Below, piece by piece: positions 53,330 through 63,965 of a stretch of 64,000 bases of DNA. The first letter of the stretch is position 1. Each line of letters begins with the position of its first letter. The position numbers were made by a program, and so were the translations under genes. The stretch spans positions 101,845,908 to 101,909,907 of the forward strand of contig OX352763.1 of assembly GCA_947095585.1 (NCBI GenBank). Direction: 5' to 3'. Under the pieces are notes generated by a model, which saw only the letters and a program-made list of their open reading frames with translations, was not told where the DNA came from and made no database searches. Origin of the DNA: Nephrocerus scutellatus (lineage: Eukaryota; Arthropoda; Insecta; Diptera; Pipunculidae).

Positions 53330-54425
53330 ATCAATTTGATGTTCATGATTCAAGGCGATGAAACAAATAAGAAATGTCATCTATATCATGTTGCTGGGTT
53401 ATTGTATTTTTTAATATTTTCTGCAAGAGACGCTTACTCTACTTTTACAGGCGTCAATACTAAGAGTTCATAGAACCCAAGACATGAACTACAACAAAAA
53501 AATATACATTCTAATTAAACATAATAATGATTAACAATAAAAGCACTTCAATTCACAATAATAGAATCGGAAAAATATACGTCAACGAAAGCTTAAGATA
53601 AAGAATTTCTTACGAATATATTTTATTAATAACTTATTGTCGTAAATGTAGACGCAACAAAACGAATAACGCGTAAAAAACTCCAATCTTCGATCTCCGC
53701 TTGCTGATTCAATTTTAATTCTTGAATCGTCCGAAGGAAGATTTTTGCTTCCCTTTGGTGCAGTAGTGTCGCTAATTTGAATGGAAATCGATCGATCGAT
53801 CGATCGATGTTTTGTTTTTGTAGGAACCAACCGGCATGGTACAAATAAAATGAATTAAAAATAAACACGCAGATACATTGAATTGAATAAAAATAACAAT
53901 TGTCTGCTTGCTTTAGTTAGTATATGCATGAATTGTTTAATTTTTTTAGCGATTGCATTCGCAAAATTGATAGTGGTAAGAATTGGTTTGAGGTGGTTTT
54001 ATTTATGGGTTTAGTTTGGTGTGCAGGCTATAGCAAACAGATCCGAGGCACGTTTAGGACAGTGGTGGAGCTAAGTTGCTAACATGGATGTTAATTAATG
54101 GCTTTGGGAATGCGATTTTGTAATGCTCCAAAGAATGAAAAGTGCGAGTGAAAGATTCATTTAACAAATAAGTATCACAGGGTGAGCGCAAGTTTTTAAG
54201 GCAAAACTATCTTTAATGGAATTAAAAATATCTTAGATAAGTCTTCAAAAATTCAGCATATTTTGCTAATTAAAACTCGTTTCCAGACGCTGTTTTTGCG
54301 AAAGATTTCCGAGAGAAGCGATGTCTATACACACAAAAGCGACTTAGCTTAATCAAACACAATATACATATTCTTTAATGAATGTTATAAAAAATTCACT
54401 TTTCAAATAAACATAAAAAACAATA
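53330..54425. other. AT-rich interval; short (ATCG)n
   Basis: No gene or repeat family recognised. A run of five to six ATCG units lies at about 53788-53811. Confidence 0.45.
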
Positions 54426-54429
54426 TAAA

Positions 54430-54625
54430 AATAAGAAATGTAAAAAGCTTCGTTTTCCTGGTACAAACTCTTATGTATACATCGTCACACGTCACACAGT
54501 CCTTTATTATTTGGTTATTATCTATAATCATTGCATATAATTTTATTGAATTTTGTTTTATTACGTCAGCTACGATCGTATACAAATACGTCATTAGCGT
54601 GTGTTGTTTGCCTTAATTCTCTGCA
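54430..54625. repeat. Dispersed repeat shared with 6180-6440
   Basis: 'ctggtacaaactcttatgtatacatc...cacacagtcctttattatttggttatta' corresponds to 6205-6255. The remainder is unique. Confidence 0.5.
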
Positions 54626-54814
54626 ATACCTTTTAAATTATATATAAATTAAAAAATTGAAATTATGTCTACATAAAATTTAACTTTGTGCACTCCTTCT
54701 TCATATAAACTTTAACTATCTTATACGCATCCGTGCGCGCAATATGCTTAAAAAGGGGTACAAAGTTTTCTCCTCACGTATTAATATATAGAGATAAAAC
54801 ACATGAACCTTATA

Positions 54815-55410
54815 TGAGGAAGGACGATTCCGGAGACTCTATAATAATGAGAGCGTTACTGGTATAACCACTGTCTCGATTCACTTTCTCCAACGCCAGG
54901 TTGAAGAGGACGCAGGCCAGTCCATCCCCTTGTCGGAGCCCGTTATAGATGTTGAATGGGCTTGATAGTTATCCGGATATTTTTATCTGGCTTATAACAT
55001 TGGTCAGGGTCAACCTACATATTCGTGTCAGTTTATTTGGGATGCCGAACTCTCTCGAGAAAAAGGTTTTACCGTATGTGAAGAAGGACGATTCCGGAAA
55101 CTTTATAATGATGAGAGCTACGAGCGTTACCGCGATGTCGAGAATTAAGCTCGATAGGGGCCAGTGGGCAGGACACCTAGCTCGCATGAGCAAAGAGGAT
55201 CCTGCTCGAAATGTCCTTTGCGGTAGGATTTATGGAACACGACAGCGAGGCCGGCCAAGCCTACGCTGGAAGGATGGCGTAGACCAGGACGCCCAGAGTT
55301 TAGGGAGCCCAAACTGGATGACTTCGGCTCGAAATCGGGACCGGTAAAGAGACTTTGTGCGGGAAGCCAGGGCCGGACCTCGGTTGTAGAGCCAAATGTG
55401 ATGATGATGA
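54815..55410 (+). mobile_element. LINE-B copy with an inverted internal segment
   Basis: The 3' part, 55060-55410, is on the plus strand: 'KKDDSGNFIMMRATSVTAMSRIKLDRGQWAGHLARMSKEDPARNVLCGRIYGTRQRGRPSLRW' in one open frame, the best copy of this tail, ending with the GATGATGATGA 3' repeat at about 55410. The segment 54860-55060 is on the minus strand and encodes an upstream RT block ('REFGIPNKLTRICRLTLTNVISQIKISG', 'YNGLRQGDGLACVLFNLALEKVNRDSG'). A second short copy of the 'RKDDSG' block sits at 54815-54855 on the plus strand. This resembles a 5' inversion made during insertion. Confidence 0.8.
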
Positions 55411-55411
55411 A

Positions 55412-55905
55412 AGGTGCTCGCACCCTTATAAGCTCGGCACAGCGTGGGCGTTAAGGAAAAGAAGGAGAAAAGAGGAGATGTCTATGAGTTCGTGTTTTGA
55501 GTACCTGATCCACAGTGATGTAAAAAGACGGAGCTTGACAGAGCATTCTACATACGTGTTGTACGGATGAAGAACGAATTGCTGAACTTAACTCTACGTC
55601 CGAAGACGGGCTTGAGGGTAAACTGATGAGCATTTAGAGCGCGACAAGTATTGCGATTGAATTCAAGGAGAGATGGCACTCAATTGGCTATTTCTCTTGA
55701 GTATAGCTGGTGGAAGAAGCGATAAAAAAGTACCAAGCGAACGGTGATCAAGCGAATCTATTGATTACGCAATGTTTTCGTCACCGATAAGTTTTATAGC
55801 ACGGTTTTGTATTTTGTCAAGCTGATGCAAGGTAGTTTTAGGCGCACCAGACCAGATATGACAATTGTACTCAAGCTTAGTCAAATAAAAGCCTTGTAGA
55901 TATTA
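55412..55905 (-). mobile_element. LINE-A 3' end, opposite strand
   Basis: Minus strand, from 55905 down to the 3' terminus at about 55412: 'LTKLEYNCHIWSGAPKTTLHQLDKIQNRAIKLIGDENIA.SIDSL', 'PAILKRN', then 'FLLLFLNAHAVPSL' and the shared 3' end 'agcttataagggtgcgagcacc'. It meets the 3' end of the plus-strand LINE-B copy tail to tail at about 55411. Confidence 0.78.
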
Positions 55906-56153
55906 GCTAGATCGGAAGGAGCAAAAGATCTAATATTGGTCGCGTAACTTATTTCAAAAAAATATATTTTTTCGACGGTTTAGAGTCTAAAGAAGCTAAA
56001 AAAATTTCATCGGGATGTATTCTTTCGCTAAAATGCTTTTTAGAGCAAATTCGATAAGATTCGATTGTGTGGCTTGATTTTCAACGGGTTAAGCCATAAA
56101 AACTTATCCCAGAAAAATTACGTTTTTTTGTAGGTTTGTTTTTGTACTTCTTA

Positions 56154-56359
56154 TAAAGGGTGTCCCAACAAGAGCAAGAGAGAATATTTAAATTTGCCGC
56201 CATTTTGTTAATACGAGTTGTACGGTGATTTTTTTTTGACATTTGTCACGTACAGACAGACTACTAAAGATTTAAGAATATGGAGAAGTATTCAAACCAA
56301 CGTTTAATTATTAAGACCGAGAAAAAAATTCTCCGGCGCTCTTGTTGTTACACCCTATA
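56154..56359 (+). mobile_element. mariner-type MITE (about 205 bp)
   Basis: Left end 'tataaagggtgtcccaacaagagc' and right end, on the other strand, 'tatagggtgtaacaacaagagc', next to TA dinucleotides. The right part of the interior keeps the start of a transposase frame, 'MEKYSNQRLIIKTEKK' (from 56279), like the MxKYSNEQR opening of mariner-superfamily proteins, then goes straight into the right terminal repeat. It is an internally deleted, non-autonomous derivative. Confidence 0.72.
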
Positions 56360-57037
56360 CAAATTGTCCAAGAATTGCTTTGCTTTTTTATTTCCTTTTA
56401 ATACGAGTATTAAATCGAAGTTTTGGAATTTATAATATTTATACACAGACGGGCTACTCTCGCTTTCGCCGCATTCAGCAAGTACAAAGCGGTTTTAAAG
56501 TGAGTTGCCAGAGAAAGATGGGAGGACTGATGATACTACACTCCATCGTTCCGTTCCTGATATCTTTTAGAATCAGATCAGTTGTGTATGACGTGTGACA
56601 AAATAACAAAATTGATATTCTCTTATTGCGTCCATACACTGGGAAAACATTAATTGACTTTAAGGCCCTTCCGTGATTTGTTGTCGGTACGGCATCGTTA
56701 TTCTTCCAGAACTGAATTGCCACCAAATTGCGGAAGACGCAATTTAAAGAAGGGACTATATAGTACTGTTGTATAATGTAATGTATCGAAAAGCAGGACC
56801 TGTGCCTAAATGACGCCTTAAACATTTCTTGCTCTTTTGAAAATAAATTGCCAAAATTATCACAGTTCGAAAGATATGTATAGAATATCTTTCGAGCTGT
56901 GGTCTTTTTATTTATTTCTAATTAATTCAGAAAAATTAGGATGTATTAAGAAAACATTAATATTAATTGATGAGTGCTTCTGTTTAATCACCCGACAAAG
57001 TAGTCAAATAGAGCGGCAACACAGAAAAGGTAATGTA

Positions 57038-58342
57038 AAGGGTCCGCCATTTAAAGTTTTTTTTTTCAACTAGTACTTATTTCGTGAATGGTAACACTTA
57101 GCTCATGTCTGATTTGACAGATAATTAGTTATATCCTTCCGCTGAACGAATATGGTTGTGTGTACGCTTGAACAATGCTGGGAAATATTGCGACATTACT
57201 TTGAAAATCATGGTAATGTTGCAGAATGTGTGCGAAAATTGCGTACGGATTTTGGAAGAAGAGAAGCACCGTCAGCTCCGTATGTTCGTTATCTTGTGAA
57301 AAAAGTGAAAGAAACTGGCATCCTCATCGATAAACCAAAGCGTGAAAAGCCAAAAACAGTGCGTACACCCGAGAATATTGATGCTGTGGCAGAAAGTGTG
57401 CGTGAAGCGCCATCAACATCAATTCACCGTCGTTCTCAACAATTGAACATTTCGGAGACATCATTGAGACGAATTTTGCATAAAGACCTTGGTATGACGC
57501 CATACAAAGTCCAATTGGTTCAGGAGTTGAAGCCAACTGACCATCCAATGCGTTTTCGCTTCGCTGAGTGGGCCTGCGATCGACTTACAGAAGATGCCGA
57601 TTTTGCCAAAAAAAATCATCTTTTCGGATGAAGCTCATTTTGATCTTGGCGGGTATGTAAACAAGCAAAATTGTCGCATTTGGGGCACAGAAAACCCGCA
57701 CGCATACATTAAAAAGCCGGTACACCCAAAAAACGAGTCACTGTTTGGTGCGGATTTTGGTCCAGAGGCATAATTGGGCCATTTTTCTTCGAAAATGAGC
57801 AAGGAGTGGCCGTTACAGTCAATGGCGTTCGTTATCGGGCCATGTTGAACGAATTTTTGTTCACAAAAATTGAAGAGGAGGATATTGGCAACATTTGGTT
57901 TCGACAGGACGGCGCTACGTGCCACACAGCCGAAGCTACACTCGAGTTTTGCGCCCTGTTTTTGAAGATCGCATTATCAGCCGCAGAGCTGATGTCGTTT
58001 GGCCAGCTCGGAGCTGCGATTTGACACCGTTGGACTATTATTTGTGGGGTGCCCTAAAAGATAAGTGTTACGCCGACAAGCCAGAGACAATTGACGCTTT
58101 AAAGGACAAAATTCGTGAAGCCATTGGTGAAATACAGCTGCACACAATCGATAATGTGCTTAAAAATTGGACCAATCGTGTAGGCTACTGCATGGCCAGC
58201 CGAGGCAGCCATTTGAATGAAATTATATTCCATTGTTAACCGGAAGGATTGTACTTTCAAATAAAAAAAGAAATTTGAGAAAATATTCAGTAGTTTTTTT
58301 TTATAGCATTTTCAAAAAAAAAAAGTTATTTAGCGGACCCTT
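57038..58342 (+). mobile_element. rosa-like (DD41D) transposon, nearly intact
   Basis: About 1.3 kb with inverted ends AAGGGTCCGCCATTTAAAG (left) and AAGGGTCCGCTAAATAACTT (right, other strand), flanked by TA (57036-57037, 58343-58344). It encodes one transposase, read at 57152-58239 over three frameshifts. It is a cut-and-paste Tc1/mariner-superfamily element. The 41-residue spacing between the second and third catalytic Asp matches the rosa group first described from Ceratitis rosa. Confidence 0.88.
57152..58239 (+). pseudogene. DD41D transposase, three frameshifts
   Basis: The N-terminal frame is 57152-57631: a DUF4817-like helix-turn-helix ('LRHYFENHGNVAECVRKL', 'APSAPYVRYLVKKV') and a second HTH ('NISETSLRRILHKDLGM'). 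The catalytic domain follows with SDEAHFDLGGY (first Asp, about 57628-57660, in a shifted frame), WFRQDGATCHT (second Asp, about 57890-57920) and LDYYLWGA (third Asp, about 58030). It ends CMASRGSHLNEI and stops at 58237-58239. Frameshifts fall in A-runs near 57606-57614 and near 57730-57735, and a third near 57945-57955. Apart from these there are no in-frame stops, so the copy is either recently dead or affected by homopolymer sequencing errors. Confidence 0.87.
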
Positions 58343-58706
58343 TATTTCTTTGCAGTGCCTTTTTTTTCGTTTAGTTCGATTCCTTTTGATTGGATAAAAT
58401 TTTTTGAAACTTTTGAAAATGCGGTAGATCGGTTGAAGATTCTTTTAAAGTGGAAGTCTTAAGCCTTGCTGATTCTGTGCTAGTTGACAATAAAGAATTG
58501 AACCAAGTCGATAAATCCACTGACATTGAAATTGGCCATAGTTTATCAGCAAAGTGTTTATTATTATGTGTGGAAGTGGAGTAAAAAACAATACCAGAAG
58601 ATGGAAACTATCGAGATATGGGTCTTCGTTATTCTTAATTCAAATGGATTTTTTAATTAGGACGCTCCATTTTTCCAACCGAGTTTCTTTGTCAAGTCAA
58701 GAAGTA

Positions 58707-58790
58707 GACTATAATAATAATAACATCTGACGCGACAGACCATTGCGCACAAGGCCTAGCTTCTTGGGACCACTCGTTGTGCGTGCTACA
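58707..58790 (-). mobile_element. tRNA-SINE, 5'-truncated 3' end
   Basis: Plus strand 'ataataataataa...gacgcgacagaccattgcgcacaaggcctagcttcttgggaccac' is the reverse complement of the SINE 3' end with its ATT tail. It ends at 'gttgtgcgtgc'. Confidence 0.75.
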
Positions 58791-59174
58791 AAGTACCCGA
58801 CCTGATGTTGGAAAAAAATTATTATGTTCAAAAGAACTAACCTTAAAAGTTCAAGTTTGAAGTTAGAAAACGCTACGTTATTTGCTATTTGGCAGCCACC
58901 AATAGTGAACGCTCTCAGTGAGTTTGTAAACATGGAAACAAATTGGTCATCATTATGTGATACAATACTCGTACTTTCATTTGAAAGGTCTCAGACCAAA
59001 CAATATCAATATCAAAGCTGAGCTAGATTCTACTCTAACGGAGTCTGCTCCTTCGTTAACAAAAAAATAATATTGGAGCTTAAACGAGGCCGCACGAGCT
59101 GCCGTGAATACGAACATAGCAGTAAGTCGACCAAATGAGGTGACCCTAACGCCAAAATAGGTAAAAAAATCCAC

Positions 59175-59560
59175 AAAATTGTATTGGATATACTGTACAC
59201 ATTGTACATCGCATATTGAATCAAAATTTGTGTTCGGCGATGTTGAACAAAAATAAAGCCGAGTTTTCGCGTCGATGCATAACCATGGATGAAACATTGG
59301 TCCATTATTTCACACATAAGATGAAGGAACAGTCCAAACAATGGACTGAAAGAGGAGAATCGAGCATAAAGAAGGGCTGTTTCATCAAGACCAGTCAATG
59401 CACCAGGTCACACATCCATTATCGCAACGGCGGTTTTAAAGTTCGAATTGCTTCCTCTTCGGCAAATACAGCCCCCTCGGATTATTTTGTCTTTCCAAAT
59501 TTTCCAAAAGAAGGGTTTTCACAATATGCGGAATCGAGAGGGGACATTTGCTGAGATAGA
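59175..59560 (+). pseudogene. mariner transposase remnant with internal deletion
   Basis: 'KAEFSRRCITMDETLVHYFTHKMKEQSKQWTERGESSIKKG' carries the first catalytic Asp in the classic mariner context (MDETWIHHYTPE). The frame then jumps to 'SSSANTAPSDYFVFPNFPKEGFSQY', with the third Asp in PSDYF. The centre with the second Asp (about 250 bp) is deleted. The 112-codon frame 59216-59554 is therefore a fused remnant, not a gene. Confidence 0.82.
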
Positions 59561-59965
59561 TAATGATAACTTCCTTCTCATTGCCATCCTTCTGTTACAT
59601 TAAAACTTACAGATTTAATTCTCTTATCTAAACAAAAAAGGTATTGTTACATAAAAACTTACATAATGCCAGAAAGACACTTGCAGTGCGCTACATTCAA
59701 ATTTGAAAAACGGTCAAGTAGATCAATAAGTATTTTCTTTGTTTTCTTTTCTCTCTGTTAGATAATAAGAAATCCATGTTAGAAAATAGATTGTATTAAA
59801 CATTCAAACTTTTTAGTCTTTCTCATTGATTCTTCCTGCTTTTGCCTCCTTGTTGATAATAGCAAAAGAAGAAGAATTTGGCGCATGTCCAAACACTTAT
59901 CCTCGTAGCTATAAGTAGACTACGGTTTCTCCAACACTTCCATTCCTGTTTAAATTAATCTTTGT

Positions 59966-60598
59966 TTGCAGATTCACAAGATACATCTTTTACAGCGCTC
60001 ATTTATAATGACACTCCAGTTATCAACTCTAAAGACAAAGCAAAATCTGTTTGCTGCACATTTTGCAGCTAGCTCCACGCTTCCAGATTGTGCATTGTTG
60101 CCGCCTGAACCCCCGAGTATTGAACACTCTATGGGACAGATCTTCATTCGTACTCGTGCAGTTGCTAGAGTTTTAAACGATCTCAACACTCACAAATCCG
60201 CTGGTCCAGATGGTATTTCCCCAATAGTTCTGAAGAGGTGTTCTTACAAGCTGGCATTACCATTGCGTAAGCTTTTCCATCTATCCTATTCTTATGGACT
60301 CTTCCCGAGAAGTTGGAAAACAACCTTTGTCCAGCCCATACCCAAAAAAGGCGAGCCGTTGTCTCCTTCTTCATACCGACCCATAGCACTTACATCCATT
60401 CTTTCCAAGGTCATGGGAATGCTGATAAATTTTCAGCTCATGAAATATCTTGAAACCAATGAAATCCTTAGTGACCGGCAGTACGGATTTCGTGGGCAAC
60501 GTTCCATAGGTGATTTGATGGTATATCTTACCGAACAGTGGAACCGGTCTTTCCATCAATTTGGTGAAAGCAAAGCTGTTGTACTTGATATTTCTTAG
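59966..60598 (+). pseudogene. LINE-A reverse transcriptase, N-terminal frame
   Basis: 210 codons from the linker into RT: fingers motif KSAGPDGISP (about residue 72), SYRPIALTS (about 138), YGFRGQRS (about 172), ending at LDIS with a TAG stop where other copies have K (SKAF). Reading continues in frame after the stop. Confidence 0.78.
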
Positions 60599-60628
60599 GC
60601 ATTTAACAGAGTTTGGCATCAAGCTCTT

Positions 60629-61195
60629 TTGTCAAAAATTCGTGCCTTTGGTGTCGAAGATAAACTGCTTCATTGGATTAGAAGCTATCTTTTGGACCGC
60701 TCAATTCAATTTGTTTTGGACGGATTCAAGTCTGAAATACACCACATAAATGCTGACGTTCCCCAGGGCTCTGTTCTGTCCCCGACACTCTTTCTCATTT
60801 TTATTAATGATCTCTTATCTGTGACTTCTAATCTAATTCACTCTTTCGATGACGACAGCACTCTCAGCTTCTCATATAAGTTTGAGGAACATCCCTCCAC
60901 TTCTCATGTGGAACTCAAACAACTTCGTATATTAAGCCCGTTAAATTCTGACCTAGACAGCATAATACAATGGGGAGAAAACAATCGAGTAGAATCTAAC
61001 GCTTCCAAAACCCAATGCTGTCTCCTGCCGTCTAAAGCGAATGGCACTTGCATCGAGGAAACTGAAAATCTAGCAATTCTCGGTATGTGCGTTAACGACA
61101 AGCTTCGTTGGAATGACCACATAATTACCGTCGCCAAAAATGCTGCGAAATGTTTGTTTTCTAACCCGATGCAAGAAAGTTTTTACTTCCTCTGA
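60629..61195 (+). pseudogene. LINE-A reverse transcriptase, palm and thumb frame
   Basis: 188 codons: PQGSVLSPTLFLIFINDLL (about residue 45), catalytic block SFDDDSTLS (about 73; FADD in the 11695 copy), then QWGENNRVE and ETENLAILGMCVNDKLRWNDH, the thumb. A frameshift near 61155 ends it. The second Asp pair is retained but the Ala-to-Asp change beside it is unusual. Confidence 0.78.
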
Positions 61196-61749
61196 CCTGG
61201 CTACTACCTACAAGGCCTTTATTCGCCCTAAACTTAACTACAATTGTCATATTTGGTCTGGTGCGCCTAAAAACACCTTGCATTAACTACATAGAATACA
61301 AAACCGTGCGATAACACTTATCGGTGACAATAACATTGCGAAATCAATAGATTCGCTTGAACACCGCAGGAACGTCTCCTGCTTGTCACTGTTTTATCGC
61401 TTCCTCCACCAGCGGTGCTCAAGAGAAATAGCCACTTGCATGCCACCTCTCCTTGTATTCAACCGCAATACTCGTGGCGCTCTAAATGCACATCAGTTTA
61501 CCCTTAAGCCCATCTTCGGACGTACAGTTAAGTTCAGGGATTTGCTCTTCAGCCGTACAACACGTATGTGCGGAATGTTCTGCCAAGCTCTGTCTTTCCA
61601 CATCACTATGATCCACAGACATTCAAGACACAAGCTCATAGACATCTCCTCTCTTCTTCTCCTTTTCCTTAACGCCCACGCTGTGTTAAGCATATTGCCG
61701 AACATAATAAGGGTGCGAACCCTCTTTTTGCGTGCACAAATTAAAAAAA

Positions 61750-62030
61750 AAACAGAAAAAGATATTATATATTACATGGCGATCATGCCAATAAATACGT
61801 ATTACAATAATTTTACTTAACATTATCACTTATGCGGACTATTAAAAGATGTATAAGCAACTATCATTATTTTAATATATTAATAATATTAAAAGGAATA
61901 ATTAACAATTCGTATATTAACAATTTCGATATATACACCAACATATATAAAGATAAAAAGATAAAATTTTAATATACCAACAATACAAAGGATACACGTA
62001 TACTAAAAATCATAACAAAAGCCAGTTAAC
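61750..62030. other. AT-rich interval
   Basis: Sequence of A, T and 'atatta' words between two LINE remnants; nothing recognised. Confidence 0.45.
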
Positions 62031-62450
62031 ACTTGCAACTCCTGCAAAAGTTATTGTGGGATATTCCCAGTTTAGCTGCGTGGCTTTTCACTGGTCAGTG
62101 GCCTGTGATAATAGCCACGACTTTAGAAATTTCTTTCCGGCAATCTGGCGATCAGCTCGGTACTTTTATTGTAGGTAATCATATCGCTATAAATATAGAA
62201 CAGTTGGTCCAGTCATTTCTCTTTAGTTGTGCCTTAGTAGAATGGAATGTAAGAGCCCGTTCCCTGACGGAGATCATTGAACAGCTGACTCTCTTTATAG
62301 AGTCGCTGCCCATAGCAACGAGGTTCATCGCAGGTACATCGGATGCACGGTGAATCCATTTCTGGTTCAATGACTTCGGTAATAACGAAAATTGTCGCAA
62401 GACTAAGCCATTCACGAAATTTCCTGTGGGTTTCATACAGGAGACTAGGC
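62030..62450 (-). mobile_element. R1/I-like LINE pol C-terminal remnant
   Basis: Minus strand: 'KWIHRASDVPAMNLVAM' (end of RNase H), 'MISVRERALTFHSTKAQLKRNDWTNCSI', then 'SKVVAIITGHWPVKSHAAKLGISHNNFCRSC' (about 62125-62040). The phrase AIITGHWPVG.HAAKLGI...FCRSC marks the C-terminal zinc-finger region of this group of LINEs. The open frame on the plus strand here is antisense. Confidence 0.75.
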
Positions 62451-62454
62451 CAAA

Positions 62455-62614
62455 GGCAACATACCGTTGTGGTTCAAAGTCTATCTTCTTGCGATGACTC
62501 GTGTTGTGCTAGCGTGGAAGGAACTTACAGTTGCCACCGGCCACCAAAAGTGACAGTTATTTCTTTCGGTTGTTTGTCAAACATTCGCGGGAGGTTCGGA
62601 AACGGGAAAATGGT
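62455..62614 (-). mobile_element. tRNA-SINE, divergent partial copy
   Basis: Reverse orientation: 'accgttgtggttcaaagtctatcttcttgcgat', 'gtgttgtgctagcgtggaaggaacttacag', 'tttctttcggttgtttgtcaaacattcgcgggaggt' match the SINE body in order, with many substitutions. Promoter boxes and tail are absent. Confidence 0.6.
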
Positions 62615-62619
62615 TTAAA

Positions 62620-63550
62620 TAAATAAAGGAGGAAAAGCGGTTGACTGACAAGGTATAACATAGATACGGAATTTGTACAACTGGTGAACATATTGCCTCA
62701 TTCAAGATTCAAGTAACCTCTAAAGAAAATGCATTTTAAGAGGAAGAACAGTGAGTGTCATCAGAAATCGCTGACCAATATTCACCTCAAATAGTTGGAC
62801 TGACCGCTCCGGCTGTTCAATTTCTAATGACACCAAATTTGTTTTGTTGACAATCTTGACATAAAAATTACTTTTTGAGTTCTCATATTCTCAGCTCGTG
62901 TGTGTATGTATTTGCGAATTTTTGATTAAATAAAAAAAAAGTCAGACAAATAATGAACCAAATATGAATTTACCAAGTAAAGTGATGTGAACAGAGTAAG
63001 CATCGCCCAGTGACAGCCATAGCATTAGACTCCATCCAAAAATGCTTTTGGAATGATGGCCGGGCATGGCCAGGCGGTAACGTTTGTGTGATTGCTGGCG
63101 TCATAGAGAGCAAACAAAAAATGACAATGAAACAGACTTTTTATCATTTTATTTGCCGAAAAAAATTAATTTCTATTTACTCGAAATACTAGATGGAACA
63201 TCATGTTGTTTGCTGATTACGGGAGAAGAGCAGTCCGTCAGTGTTGTTGCTCTTGGCGATGTTATCGCTCGCTGATGCATACAAAAACGAACAATGGAAA
63301 ATTTTTTAGTAGGTTATCGCGTGCGCCGTTTCGCACACAATTTCTAGCTGTATTTGTTTTTTTTTTCTGGAAGTTCTTTTTAACGGGAAAACGTATTGTA
63401 TAACTTTTGCCATTTCGTATTGTCTTGTAAAACTCAAAATTAGGCGGATCTAAGAAACAAACAAAAAATGATTTTAGTTACCAATATTCCACACATGTAT
63501 GTACATGCCACAGGACGAACAAGGCTACCATACGCTTCATACGCTTGTAA
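62620..63550. other. Interval without recognisable genes
   Basis: Short frames of 60-66 codons at 63010-63403 have no family features. No repeat seen elsewhere in the window. Confidence 0.4.
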
Positions 63551-63554
63551 AAAT

Positions 63555-63790
63555 TCGCTGCTAAAAGTTAGGGGTTAAAACCGAAGCTGATCCCCTGGCA
63601 GTAATAAGACCTATACTTATGTACGGGGTAAGCGTCTGGTGTCAGCTCATAAAAATATTCCTACATAAAAATAAGAGAGAAGGTACAAAGAACAACCTGT
63701 CTGCACATTAGTGGTGTGCTGAGGATAACAACTACATACATCCTAAAGGTTATGTTTTACTTTCCTCAAGTAGATGCATATAAAAGATAG
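63555..63790 (+). mobile_element. LINE reverse transcriptase C-terminal fragment
   Basis: 'AVIRPILMYGVSVWCQLIK' (about 63600-63660) matches the AVVRPILLYGCLVWW motif near the RT C-terminus of R1-type LINEs. The following 'CTSISGVLRIT' region is legible in a shifted frame. Confidence 0.6.
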
Positions 63791-63837
63791 ACAGAGAGTG
63801 GCCAATATGGCTACGCGACTTTCAGCAACAGATCAGT

Positions 63838-63965
63838 GAAACAGGACATCGTTGTAGAGTTGAGGTATGAACCCCGCGCTTTCCCAGCTTTTGCCATTAA
63901 GCATACTCATGAACTATGAACAATTTAGCGGTCCTCTCTTCGAGAGTAAACCGTAAGCCCCCGCG
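63838..63965. repeat. Single copy of the 9585-10040 repeat unit
   Basis: 'ggacatcgttgtagagttgaggtatgaaccccgcgctttcccagcttttgccattaagcatactcatgaa' and 'gtcctctcttcgagagtaaacc' match 9595-9715 in the same order. Confidence 0.6.

Larger units (their letters stand above)
59940..61750 (+). mobile_element. LINE-A non-LTR retrotransposon, longest copy
   Basis: The copy covers the linker, the whole RT, and the C-terminus to the 3' end. RT blocks: 'HKSAGPDGISPIVLKRC', 'PKKGEPLSPSSYRPIALTSILSKV', 'RQYGFRGQRSIGDL', 'VVLDIS(stop)AFNRVWH', 'VPQGSVLSPTLFLIFINDLL' and 'HSFDDDSTLSFSY', where FADD is changed to FDDD. Thumb sequence runs to about 61195, then 'LHRIQNRAI' and 'CMPPLLVFNRNTRGAL'. The 3' end 'ccgaacataataagggtgcgaaccctc' and poly(A) lie at 61741. 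It has two long open frames, 59966-60598 and 60629-61195, and at least four lesions. The endonuclease is missing. Confidence 0.87.

Noticed and set aside
62033..62353. 106-codon plus-strand frame as a gene
   Set aside because: It is antisense to a recognisable LINE C-terminus on the minus strand.
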